Shown: positions 19,301 to 29,137 of the stretch, in pieces
Layout of the letters: the number at the start of each line of letters is the position of its first letter
Position numbering within the stretch: position 1 is the stretch's first letter
Assembly (NCBI RefSeq): GCF_000417875.1
Contig: NW_006920884.1
Coordinates: forward strand, 1-30,856
Reading direction: 5' to 3'
DNA length: 30,856 bases
From: Pseudozyma flocculosa PF-1
Taxonomy: Eukaryota; Basidiomycota; Ustilaginomycetes; Ustilaginales; Ustilaginaceae
Notes under the pieces: generated by a model
What the model saw: only the letters and a program-made list of their open reading frames with translations
Databases searched by the model: none
Told to the model about the DNA's origin: nothing
Position numbers and translations under genes: made by a program

Positions 19301-21340
19301 TCCCGGCTTGTCCGCCTCGACCCCCTGCGGTGGCTCCGGATCGCCGGCGAGGATGGCACAGAAGTTGGCCACCCAGCCCGTTGGGCCGCGCACTCGGCGT
19401 GGCTTGTCCAAGACGCCCGCGTAGACCTGGGCAAAGTGGAGGAGGGCCTCGGCGGCAACGTAGTCCCACTCGTACTCGGCCATTGCCTCGGTCCACACCG
19501 ATGGCTTCGGAGCTGCCTTCGCCGTCGCAGACGCGCTTTCCTTTGTGGAGCTGCCCTTGTTGCTGCTGCTGGCGGCCGTTCGCGGTCTTGATCGGAGATG
19601 CTGTTCGCGGAGGTGGGCGAACGCATGCGATCCAGAGGGCCGAAGGTCGGCCCAGGGAGAGATGAAGACGGCCTTTCCGGGCATCGGCAGCTTGGACCAG
19701 TCGCGCTCCGACATAAGCGGCTCGTCGCGCGCCTGGCCGTCGAGGCAGAGCAGCATGCTCATCGCCAGGTTGGCGCCGGCACTGTCTCCAGCGACGGTGA
19801 TGCTCGCCGGGTCGATCCCTTCGACCTCGACGAGGTGTGCATAGCAACGCAGGCACTGCAGCAGAGGCGCAGGGAAGCGGACAGAGGGGCTGAGGTCGTA
19901 CTCGACGGCGACGCACCTCGAGCCCCCTTCACCAGCGTCTCGCTCGTAGAGGGCCACCTTGGCCATGATGCGGATCAGAGCCTCTGCGTAAAAGGCCACC
20001 GAGCCCAGCGAGAAGCCGCCGCCGTGCAGATACAGGACCGTGGTGGCATGGCGGGATTCTGGGTCGCGCCGCCTCACGTCGACGGGGATGTGGGCATCGG
20101 GCCCGATCCAGAAGGCCCGGAAGCCCGGTGCGGGTGACGGAGGGGGTGCTGCCTTGCCACACTCGCGATCACCGCCGTAGGCTTGTTGCCCGTCGGTGAG
20201 AGCCGCAGAGTCGGAAGTCGGGGCGAGGCGGTCGGCGGGCTCGTTTGTGAACTCGCGCACGATGCCGGCAGCCCCACCTCCGGTCCTCCAGCGTACGAGC
20301 GGCCCGATGGTCTCCTCGGCAAAGAGGACGCGGGGCAGCAGGTGCGGGAAGCTGATGCAGGCGAAGCGGACGAGGAGGATGACGAGGTGGTGGAAGGGCG
20401 AGAGCTGATGCGCGTCGTCGGCCTCGTCCTCGTCCGAGGTGGTAGCGGCAGAGGTCGAGGACTGCGTGAGCTCGTGGCCGGACCCATCGCTGTGGCGCCG
20501 CGCCTGCCTCTGCGACTGTCGACGCGAGCTGTGGCGGATGGCCTGCAGGTAGCGCGATCCGTCCGGCCCGTGGGACGATGGACGCTGGGCGTGCGCGGTC
20601 GAGGCGGGTGGATAGCGGCTGAGGGACCACCTCTGCCAAAACTCAAAAGGCAAGCGCGTCACTGCCGGATGCGAAGCGACGGTGGAAGGCAGAGCATGAG
20701 CGCGATCTTGTCAGCGCCGAGCGTCGGCCACGCGAACTGTGCGCTCGCAGGAGAGAGGCGACGCGGCGCTAAACTCACCAGCATAGGCGGTGCCCTTGAA
20801 GGCGACATCCATGAGCTCTGCGAGCCCACAGGTGCGCAGGAGGTTGAGGGCATAGAAGAAGGCAACAACGATGAGGTCGGAAAAGTAGAGGCCTCCAAGG
20901 AGGGGTGGCTGCGGAGCGTGGGCCTTGCGCTTGCGTTTCCGGCGGACGTCCCTGCTGCCCTTGCTGTTGGCGCCGCCGCGGGGCGTGACGAGGTCTGCGT
21001 GCTCTTCGGATGCAGCCCCGCTAGCTGGGCGAGATCGAGACACTGATGGCCGCTGGCGCAGGTGGGAAGACTGGCGCAGATCCGCGGCGGTCTGATAGGG
21101 GTGCGGGTGGTAGGCTGGTGGTGGCGAAGAGGGCGGAAAGTTGGCCGAGCGAAGGCCCGATCCGAGCGCGATGCCGTCGGCGAGGCTCTGCTTGCGTGCC
21201 ATCTGGCCGCGGGACCTCTGCCTGGCCTGTTCGCTGCCTGTCGTGGGAGCGGCTCGCAAAGTCGAGGTAGAAGAAGCAGGCGAGAGGGCGTCGGCCGAGG
21301 AGCCGGCCTGTTTTGAGGAGCTGGCATGCCTCTCGCTCAT
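16354..21340 (-). CDS. Large membrane-anchored alpha/beta hydrolase (HSL/arylacetamide deacetylase type)
   Basis: Predicted serine ester hydrolase; the substrate is unknown. Exon 1 is 21340-20779 and exon 2 starts at 20661 (donor GTGAGT, acceptor CAG, CTGAC branch-like site). Exon 1 carries a disordered head and a membrane segment (SDLIVVAFFYALNLL); a second hydrophobic stretch, HHLVILLVRFACISFPHLL, opens exon 2. The hydrolase core shows the oxyanion motif LYLHGGGF (His about 400), the nucleophile elbow AGDSAGANLA (Ser about 481), then a likely acid in RERLADDIEAW (Asp 795/796) and His in GVHAWPF (about 896), with long inserts between. About 700 low-complexity residues follow. Near 16784 the reading frame must change to reach the sensible ending SSFSSQKSKEDVWW (stop 16354). 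A 58-base gap (16783-16726) would join the frames, but its GTTGAA donor is atypical, so a short intron, frameshift or assembly error all remain possible. With that join the protein has 1,603 residues. Confidence 0.78.
16624..16731 (-). repeat. 21-base tandem repeat encoding (EHDDDDD)x5
   Basis: Five units of 21 bases (GAG CAC followed by five GAC codons on the minus strand) with an exact 21-base period; GTGCTC recurs at 16639, 16660, 16681, 16702 and 16723. In the preferred frame it encodes an acidic tract near the C-terminus of the hydrolase; in the frame of exon 2 it would read as an arginine run. Confidence 0.85.
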
Positions 21341-22679
21341 GGCTGGGTTGAAGGCGGGGGGTTGGGCTTGCCCACTTTACGTGGGGGTGTAAGCGGCAGC
21401 CAACAGCCGGCGATGGCGATGGCGAGACCGAGAATGATCACCCGGACCAGAGGGATCGTCGCAGCAGCCGAAGAAGCGAGAGGTATGGAGTTTTGTACGA
21501 TCGGTGGCCTCTTTGTTGGAGCAGCCTGAGTCTAGCGGCCGTTCATTTCCGCGGTACGGAGGAGAGACCAGAGTAGTCGAGACGAGGGTCGCACCAAGAG
21601 CCGACGATACGGCAGGACGGCTGGGTCCGACGACAGGCTGTTGCGGTCTGCGGCCCGATGGGGATCAAGCCGGTGGGCGGCACACGCCGTCGGGCGTAAG
21701 TGCGCCGTCGTCTTGAGGCAGCCGTTGGCGGCGTCGGCGGGCAGTGGTAGGAGAAGGAGCACCGGGTCGACGTCTAGCGCAGAGGAGGGGGGAAATGATG
21801 GTGAGGCGGAAAGCGTCGGGCGACGGGTGGTGGTGTTGGTAGAAGGGAGAAGGAGGAAGGCAGAGGTAGACCCGGACGGCAGGGGCAGGTGGTGAGGTCT
21901 CAAGTCAGCAGCAGCAGCGGCGGGACTGGCGGCAGAGACAGACGCAGGGGCAGCCAAGCCAGGCAGGGCCGTGGGTCGGCGTCGGCCTTTGTGCCTGCAG
22001 CCAAAAAGGCGGGATGGACCCTGGCTGCCTTTCACGTTCAGCCCACGGCTCAGCCGCACCCGATCGGCCAGGCCGAGTTGCGGACGATCCGCAGTCCCGA
22101 TTCGCTTCCTCTCCTTCCACCTCGTCCAGAGCCTCGCTTGCCCTTGCCCTCGCCCTCGCCCTCGCCCTTGCCCTCGCCATCAGACGACGAGCAGAACCGG
22201 TTCAGTGCCACACGGAGGCCGACATCAGTGTGGCTAGCAACGTGCCAGAGCAGGCCCAGAACCAGGACGGATGGGTACGACACCGTCCCCGTTGTTGTCG
22301 GCGCAGATGGCGGGCTCTGGGAGGACAGCCGGCGCCAGGGATCCCTCACACGCTCCATCATCTCGTCCATATCGGTCGGATCTCGACAGGTCATCAGGGC
22401 GTGTCATTCCATTAGATAAGAGGCTGAAAAGATACATTAAGGCGAAGGTATCGCGGGGAATAGCAGAGAGAGGCGGTCTGGTTGCCGCGCAGGGCATGGT
22501 GCAGCAGCGCACCGGGCTTCGCTGGCCGTGAGCTGATCCCAGTCGGATCAAGCAGAGGCCAAGCGCGGTGCAGCACGAACAACGCGGGTATCGAAGTGAG
22601 AAAGAGGAAAGGGACAGAAGGGATCCGGATGCGAGTCCATGCCGCGTCCGTCGTGCCGCCGTCGTCGTGCGCCGCTGCC
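21341..22679. other. Intergenic: hydrolase promoter and YTP1 3' flank
   Basis: No supportable gene. It contains a CCTCGC/CCTTGC hexamer run at about 22137-22180 and the presumed promoter of the hydrolase gene near 21341-21800. Open frames on both strands lack any recognisable domain. The more AT-rich patch at 22405-22450 is likely the YTP1 transcript end (inference). Confidence 0.5.
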
Positions 22680-22736
22680 TCAGCGGGCGGTGCGGGCAGC
22701 CTCGCCCAGCCTTCGGTGGCGGTCGTCGCCCTCGCC

Positions 22737-22768
<32 letters not shown>

Positions 22769-25700
22769 GCACAAAGACGGTCTCGGTCGTTCCGTCGGCC
22801 GTCACGCCAGCTTCGACGGCGGCGGCGGAGGCCATCGGAGAAGCCGGGACCGTCGCACGGTACCTCTTGGGTGTCGAACGCGGCCCAGCAGCGGCGGCGA
22901 CATGCGTGTCGAGCCTGAGGCCCACCCCTCCAGCCTCTGCATCGTCGCCGCGCATGTCGCCGTGCATTCGCTGTCCTTCACCAAGGCCGCGGCGCACCTC
23001 GCGCCGCACCGCCCAGCCCTTGATCATCATCAGCGCCGTCGTCCAGCAAAAGAGGAGCGAGACGACGGCGACGACGACGTTGAGGATGGCCATGAAATCG
23101 CCGTAGCCGCTGCGCATCGCCGCAAACGACACCTCCTCGCTGCTCAGCATAAAGACGAGGCCGCCGCAGCAGAGGGAAAACGCGCCCAGCGCCTCGGTGG
23201 GCGGGCGCGACGGCAGGATCGACGCCGTCGGCGGGCGGAGCCAGAGCAAAAAGTAGGTCAGGCACCGCAGCACCGAAAACAGCGCCAGCAGGTTGCCCCA
23301 GAGCTGGTGGATCTCGACCTCGTAGACGTAGTCCTGGTGGTGCGCCGACATGGCCAGGCCCGTCACGCCAATGACGAGCGCAGGGAACGGGTTAAACGAG
23401 AAGCTGTACGACGCCGGCTGCCTCTGCGCGTCGACGAGCGAGTCGAGGTCGTCGCCGGCCCCTTCGCCGCGTGCCCGGACGCCGCCCTTGCCACGTCGCC
23501 GCACCTCCGACAGCGGGATCGCGGCCGTGTGGCTGTAGGCGATCGGTAGCGAGAGGAGCCTTCGGACCCAGCCGGTCTCGAGCAGCAGGCCGAGCAGACC
23601 GACGAACCAGAACATGCCGGCAATCGACGTGTGCTGGATCTGCTTGATCGTCCAGGGGTCGCCCGGCTTGGCGCCCTGCCGCTCGTTCCAGATCTGGGTG
23701 CAGCCGTAGATGGTGATGACCAGGCACTCGACAAACTCGGCGCTTGGCATGCCGCGTCCGACCCGACGACCCGTGCTGCTGCCCTGGGGAGACGACGGCC
23801 TCGACGAGGTCGGCGCCTTGTTCCACGCCCAGCCGCAGTCGGCGTAGGCGCCGAGGTAGCGCGCAAACGTGAAGAGGCCGTACCAGAAAAAGATGCCGCC
23901 CTTGATGCCGTGCGCCAGGCAGACGTTCTGGTAGCCGCTGCGGCAGGAGCCGGTGTAGACGGCGATGCCCGTGTAGGTCTCGGCGAAGGCGAGCACGGGC
24001 AGGGATCGGGTCACCGTCACGCGAGCGTAGCGGAGCACGTTCCGCAGCAGCTGCAGGCGGCTCCGTCGCGGCTTGGCGATGCCGAGCTTGTCGGACCCGG
24101 GCAGGCGTGCAGCCGACGCGGACAGGGGTGAGGCACCCTCGGCTTTTGCCATCCAGCTCGAGACGGCCTTGAGGCCGAGTCCGGGCAGATGGCTGTCGCC
24201 AAAGACCGAGTTCCTCGGCGTGTTGCAGACAGTCGTGGTCGGCGAGGCCGTCATGGGCTCGTCGAACAGGGCAGCGTTGGCGCCGTTGGAAGGGCTGCTG
24301 GGCCTTGAGCCAGAAGGGCGCGCGCTGGTGCCGCCAACGGCCGTGCTGCCGCTGCCCACCCAGTCGGCCTCCTCGTAGTCGCCGTCGTCAAAGTGAACGC
24401 GGTGTGGCGATCCGCTGCCGCTGCTACCATGGCCGCGACTGTGTCCGCGCAGTCGGGCGGCAAGGTCGGCTTCAATGTCGACCTCCCTCGCGTCGTCGCT
24501 GCGAGCAGCCTCGGCCAGCATCGACTCCTCTTCGAGGGCGTCGTACTTTTCGCTCGAGTGCGGCAAAACTCTGCCAAGCGCGGTGTTGACCACGTCGTTC
24601 CAGGAGCGACCGCCCGCTGCCCGGAAGTTACCGCCAGGCCCACCGTCTCTGCTGCTGCGGCTGCTGGCGCTGCCAGATCCTCCTCCAAGGGAGCGCATCT
24701 TCGACCAGATCTGGGTCACCAGCCTGAAGACGTCGGATCCGAGGCAGGCGAGCGAGATCCAGAAGATGGCCCAGCCCAGGCCGCCGTGCGAGTTGTGCGG
24801 GTACAGGCGCGGCGTGAGGGCCTTGTAGAGCATCGATACGAGGAGCGAGGATCCGAGCGTGACCAGATAGACGAGCGATGCCAGAGGAGCGAGGCCGGAG
24901 TGGGCGGCCCGGAGCGCCAGCGCCGTCGGCAGCATAAAAAAGCAGCCCAGGACAGCCAGGACGACGTGGAGAGCGAGGATGCCGCCGTGCCGCGCCGGTG
25001 GCTGCCCTCCCTCGATGCGGGAAGCGATGTCCGCAGCGATCTCCCTGCGCTGCTCCTGGTCACGCTCGTCAAAGAGCTTGCGCCACCGGCCGTCGATGGG
25101 CTTCATCATGGGCGTGCCAGCAAGGACATCCTGGCTCGCCATGAAGCGCTGCAGCTCGCCAAACGAGCCGGCGCCGTAGCCAAAGTCCCACTCGATGTAG
25201 CTGAGGGGGTCGGGCCCCTTTGCGAGAAAGAGGCTCGTCTCGTTGAGGTGCTCCTTGGGCGCGCCGGAGCCGCCGTGGCTGTGTCCGCCGTGAATGTGCA
25301 GGCTCGGCACGGGGACGAGAACATCGCCCGAACTATCCGCGTCGGCCACAAAGCCTACTGGCAGTGATGCGGAGGCGTGATCGTGGCTATGGCCATGGCC
25401 GTGCTCGTGTGAGTCGGAGGCCTTGGCGTTAGTGGATTCCTCGGTGCTGGGCCGGTCGCCATGCCCGCTGGACGGCTGCTCGTTTTCCATGGACTCGGCC
25501 GCCGCGCTGTGTTGATCTGCGTGAAGGCCATCGTGATCATGCCCGTGCTGCTGCTGCTGCGGCTCGGCGCCGTGGACTTGCTGCTCCTCATCATCCTCGT
25601 GGTCGCCGTGCCGCTTGGCCAGCGGAACGCCAAGAGAGTTTGCCGATGCGGTCCTCGGCAGGAGCAGCTGCAAGGGCCGTCGGTCCGGTCCGGTTGCGAC

Positions 25701-25850
25701 GCCTCGCTGCCGCAGACCCTGCTCGGGCTGTATCGGAGCGGGAGAGAGCACCGCTGCATCGGTAATCGCGACCACCGTGAGCGCAAAGAGCGCGGTGAGC
25801 GCGGCGCGTGCGACTCTGCGCGAGGATGCTGAGGGCGAAGTGCGGGTCAT
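22680..25850 (-). CDS. YTP1: YTP1-family multispanning membrane protein with His-rich segment
   Basis: Family of fungal membrane proteins with cytochrome b561-like helices; the biochemical role is not established. Single exon, 1,056 residues, against about 460 in yeast Ytp1. The start is the ATG at 25850; the frame extends 15 codons upstream without another ATG. A signal peptide fits residues 7-33 (RRVARAALTALFALTVVAITDA). Residues 80-200 hold His-rich stretches (HGHDHDG, HEHGHGHSHDH, IHGGHSHGG). A DUF2427-like part follows at about 290-375 (HGGILALHVVLAVLGCFFML, then GWAIFWISLACLGSDVF). The Ytp1 C-terminal domain lies at about 600-955, with GSCRSGYQNVCLAHGIKGG and FFWYGLFTFARYLGAYADCG followed by several membrane segments. 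A disordered insert separates the two parts. The protein ends with a poly-Asp run. The His-rich part suggests metal binding, which is inference. Confidence 0.85.
22740..22769 (-). repeat. Asp-codon (GAC) run at the YTP1 C-terminus
   Basis: A GTC/GAC trinucleotide run encodes about nine Asp close to the stop codon. It is similar in sequence to the poly-Asp runs in the channel and hydrolase genes. Confidence 0.7.
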
Positions 25851-27007
25851 TGCGCTGATGCTGAACTGGGCTGAGCTGGAACGGGATGCAGTCAAGACGG
25901 CTTGTTTGGATGCAGGACGCTATCGTGGTGATCCCCGGATATTGTCGCTGGCCTGGGAATAAATCGTGCCGATGGAGAAAGAGGCGCGGGAGGCCGGGGC
26001 TGCCTGGGCGTCGTCGCCGTCGTCTCGCTCGAGATGGATGCCCAGGCAGGCAAAGCGAGCTCAGCCGGGAGACGCCGATGCGGAAGACAGGCGTCGGAGG
26101 CGTTCCGGGGTCGACGGGGCGCCGGTGCAGGACGAGTCCGGGTGGAAGCCGAAGGGGATCGACCCGTGAGAAGAGAGCCGGTGCTGGCGGGTGCTGGGGG
26201 CGCCGTCGTGATCGTGGTCGTCAGAGAGGAGCGGCGACGGGAGTGAGCTGGAGCGGGATCCGCACGAGGCAGGGAGTGGGGCAGACGGGCAGGCGGAAGT
26301 GGGCAGAGTTGGGGAGCGGGGGTGGGAAAGAGGGACGCCACTTCGCGAACCAACCTCGGGCCTGGCCCTTTGTACCTCTCTAGCTCTTGCCGCCGGCGAG
26401 GGAGTCGATGGAGGGAAGCCGAGTTGGCCCACCTCGGAGCGGAGGCATCGAAGCGCTTCCGTGGGCATCCATGACCGTCGATCCACATGCATGCTGGCGG
26501 TCCACCAGCTCGATCTGGCCTGGCCTAGTCCCAGCTGGGCCGGGCTGAGCTGGGCAGGGCAGGGCAGGATGACGAAGGATCGAGCGTGAGATCCGCACGT
26601 CGCGGCTCGCCCGCCTCTGCCTCCGGCGCGTTAGCAGTCACTGCTCAGGCAGGCGGCTGAGTCCGGGAAGGGGTCCCGCCGCCGCTGCCGATCCTCGCCA
26701 TACGTACATGCATGTCTTCGAGTCAGCGACCGCGGAACGAGGGAGGCTAGGGGGAGAGGGGCGACGAGGAGCGAGGTCTGCCAGCCTGCCAGCCAGCCAG
26801 GGCGTGTTCCGGAGCAAAGGGCCGAGGCAACGTCGAGCCTGCCAGCCTGCCTGCTTGGCTGCTCGTGGTTGGGCGTGCCTGCGTGACCTCCACCTGGCAG
26901 GCGGCTTCTTTTCCGTTTGCTCGGCGCTGCCTGATGCCTTCGTTCCGACGGCCTGCATGAAAAATGAAGTCACCTCTGGACCCAGCTGGCCGGTTTTCGA
27001 CTGCCCA

Positions 27008-27010
<3 letters not shown>

Positions 27011-27036
<26 letters not shown>
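27011..27036. repeat. TGCC tetranucleotide run
   Basis: About six and a half exact copies of TGCC. The reverse-complement phrase GGCAGGCA and related GCCTG words recur throughout the surrounding 1.5 kb and also at 12870-12900. Confidence 0.85.
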
Positions 27037-27039
<3 letters not shown>

Positions 27040-27297
27040 AAGACGCCGCCGCATCGGAAGCTTGATCCGAAAGGCGGTTGGCCTACCTGCCCGCCTGCCT
27101 CGCCTCGCAGTTGGCCCGTCGCTGAGCTGACCGTACCTAGCGCGCTCTTCGGCCCAGGCCGAGCAGACAGGGGAGATCCACGTTGGCCGATCCGCCCGAT
27201 ATCCACCGACGACGACGAGGGCAATGCTCTGCATCGACGGTGACCTCTGCTCGATGGAACCGGAGCTCTCGGAGAAGAGGTGACGAGGATCGGACGA

Positions 27298-27324
27298 GGC
27301 AAGGCAAGGCAAGGCAAGGCAAGG
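27298..27324. repeat. AAGGC pentanucleotide run
   Basis: About five tandem copies of AAGGC in a gene-free stretch. Pentanucleotide runs with other cores (GGGCT, CTAGG, CCGTA, GACAC) occur in the following 1.8 kb. Confidence 0.85.
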
Positions 27325-28375
27325 GATCGAGCGAGCCAGCAGCCCGCTCGGATTTTAGACGGGCGGGCCTTTGCCTGGTTCCTGCCCTGCCCTGCCCTAC
27401 CCCTGCTCCTAGTGCGTGTATACCCTGCCCTGCCCTGCCCTGCGTGCTTGCTGAGTCGCCGCAGCCAGAGAAAAGGCCGGTGAGGCAGCAGCGACGACGG
27501 CTTGGTGCTTGATCGGCAGGGTTCCGGCGTCGCCGAATCGATGAGCGTACGCGCTGCCTGGTTATCGCCGCGACTCAGCCGGGTGGTTGAGTCGGGCCAA
27601 TCGAGCCAACTTCACTTGGCCCTCACTTCGCAGAGTGACGGGACCAAGGAGAAGAGAGGTGGAGCAGCGACGACGACGACGACGACGACGACGACAGAGG
27701 GGCCAGGAGCAGACGGACGTCGGGCAGATCCCGGCGGGAGACACCTCGTTTGCGAGCCAGCTCGAATCGATGGCTGGTGGAGGCAGGCAGCCAGAGCGAG
27801 CGAGCGAGCGAGGGTGACGGCAACGATGGGCACGAGGCCAGGCCAAGCCAGGCCCAGGCTAGGCTAGGCTAGGCAGGCAGGACGACGACGAGGAACGGGA
27901 GGGACCGGACCCTTGATCGCCGCGGCTGGCCTGGGCTGGGCTGGGCTGGGCTGCATTTTCGGCCCATGGCTTCCGATGGAAAGGCGAGGCAGGGCGAGCT
28001 TCCATGCAAGCGGCAGGACGGCAGGGGCAGGGGCAGGGCAGGGGCAGACCTGCCCAGTTCGGCCAGATTTTGCCGACAGACCGCGGCAGGCCCCCGAGCC
28101 TGGCCTTGGCTTGCTTTCGTGTGTCTGCGCGCTCAAGGCCTGGCTTAGCCTGGCCTGGCTTCGCTCTCGAGACGCACCGTCCGTCAGAGAGGGTAACGGT
28201 GCGGCCCTCGTGCTTGCTTCTGACGCAATTCGCGATCCTCGTCCGAGATCTGGGGACCGTGCGGTACGCACATCGACGTCCCGTACCGTACCGTACCGCA
28301 CTGTATCGTAGCTAAAGCTCCTAGCCCTCGTCGATCCTCGTTCCGCCTGGATGGATGACAGCACGCACGGTGGCC

Positions 28376-28400
28376 TCGATTCGATCCGGCTTCGAATCGA
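28376..28400. repeat. 9-bp perfect inverted repeat with 7-base loop
   Basis: TCGATTCGA (28376-28384) and TCGAATCGA (28392-28400) are reverse complements separated by seven bases. A related TCGATTTGAATCG follows directly, so three alternating copies of the same half-site are clustered. It may be a protein-binding palindrome or a chance low-complexity pattern. Confidence 0.5.
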
Positions 28401-29110
28401 GTCGATTTGAATCGGACCGGGTCGGGTTGGATGACGGTCGGACCGTGTACCACAGTACTCGACCTCGCCTCGCGCCGCGCCCCTCGCCTCTGCCCATCTG
28501 GCGCGGCTCTGTTGTTTTCCTTCCGAATCGACATCGGATCGGTGTCGAAACAACGGCCATCGGGCGAACGGGCGGACGGGTGAGGAGCAGAGCGCTGGAA
28601 GATGGGGTACATCCACCCACAGCCAGATTCAGAGCCAGAGCCCAGAGCCCAGAGCCCAGGGCCAGAGGCACATCTTGCAAGGTCAAGGTCCCAGCTGGGG
28701 CGGCTTGCAAGCGCGCTCTCGCGCACGTCCTTTGCTGGTCCATCGACGATGCCTTCCGTTCCGGCTTTCGCTCCCTCGCTTGCACCCCCCGACAGATCCA
28801 CCCCGCCTTACATAGCCTTGGATGCACGGCCCGCCCGTCCAGATGGGCGTGGTCGTCCTCCCAAGTCCATCCACCGACCATCTCGTTCCATTCCATCTCG
28901 TCTCGTGATGCCCTACCGTATCAGAATCGAGCCCCAGGCAGGCGATCAGGTAGGCAAGCGGCGCGGGGGCTCTTGGATCCATCAGACGTCTTGGTCTTTG
29001 TGAATTTTGGCAGCACAGCACAAACTAGCAAGGCCAAGTCAAGTCCCGAGTCCCCGAGTCCATGAGGGAGCGAGGAAGCCAGGCAGAAGCAGCTAAGAGC
29101 GCTCGGCAAC

Positions 29111-29130
29111 GACACGACACGACACGACAC
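29111..29130. repeat. GACAC x4 tandem run just downstream of the SEC7 stop
   Basis: Four exact copies of GACAC end about eight bases before the SEC7 stop codon (read from the plus strand), so they lie at the start of its 3' untranslated region. Confidence 0.85.
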
Positions 29131-29137
29131 TGCTCGT

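Larger units (their letters stand above)
25851..29137. other. 3.3-kb gene-free stretch rich in short tandem repeats
   Basis: Between the YTP1 start and the SEC7 stop I find no supportable coding gene on either strand. Runs include TGCC (27011-27036), AAGGC (27298-27324), GAC (27668-27695), CTAGG (27857-27874), GGGCT (about 27930-27954), CCGTA (28281-28299) and GACAC (29111-29130). A 9-base inverted repeat lies at 28376-28400. The first few hundred bases should be the YTP1 promoter. A non-coding RNA or a gene with short exons may be hidden here, but nothing identifies one. Confidence 0.5.

Noticed and set aside
20183..21046. Plus-strand open frame over the hydrolase first intron region
   Set aside because: Antisense shadow; the minus strand shows a proper exon-intron junction and hydrolase motifs.
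24393..25367. 324-codon plus-strand frame opposite the YTP1-family gene
   Set aside because: Shadow of the sense frame, which carries a signal peptide and family motifs.
25851..25895. Fifteen-codon upstream extension of the YTP1-family frame
   Set aside because: It has no ATG (the first codon is TTG) and would push the signal peptide inward; the ATG at 25850 fits better.
28910..29065. Short plus-strand frame beginning MPYRIRIEP
   Set aside because: No conserved motif, no splice partners, and it sits in repeat-rich gene-free DNA.
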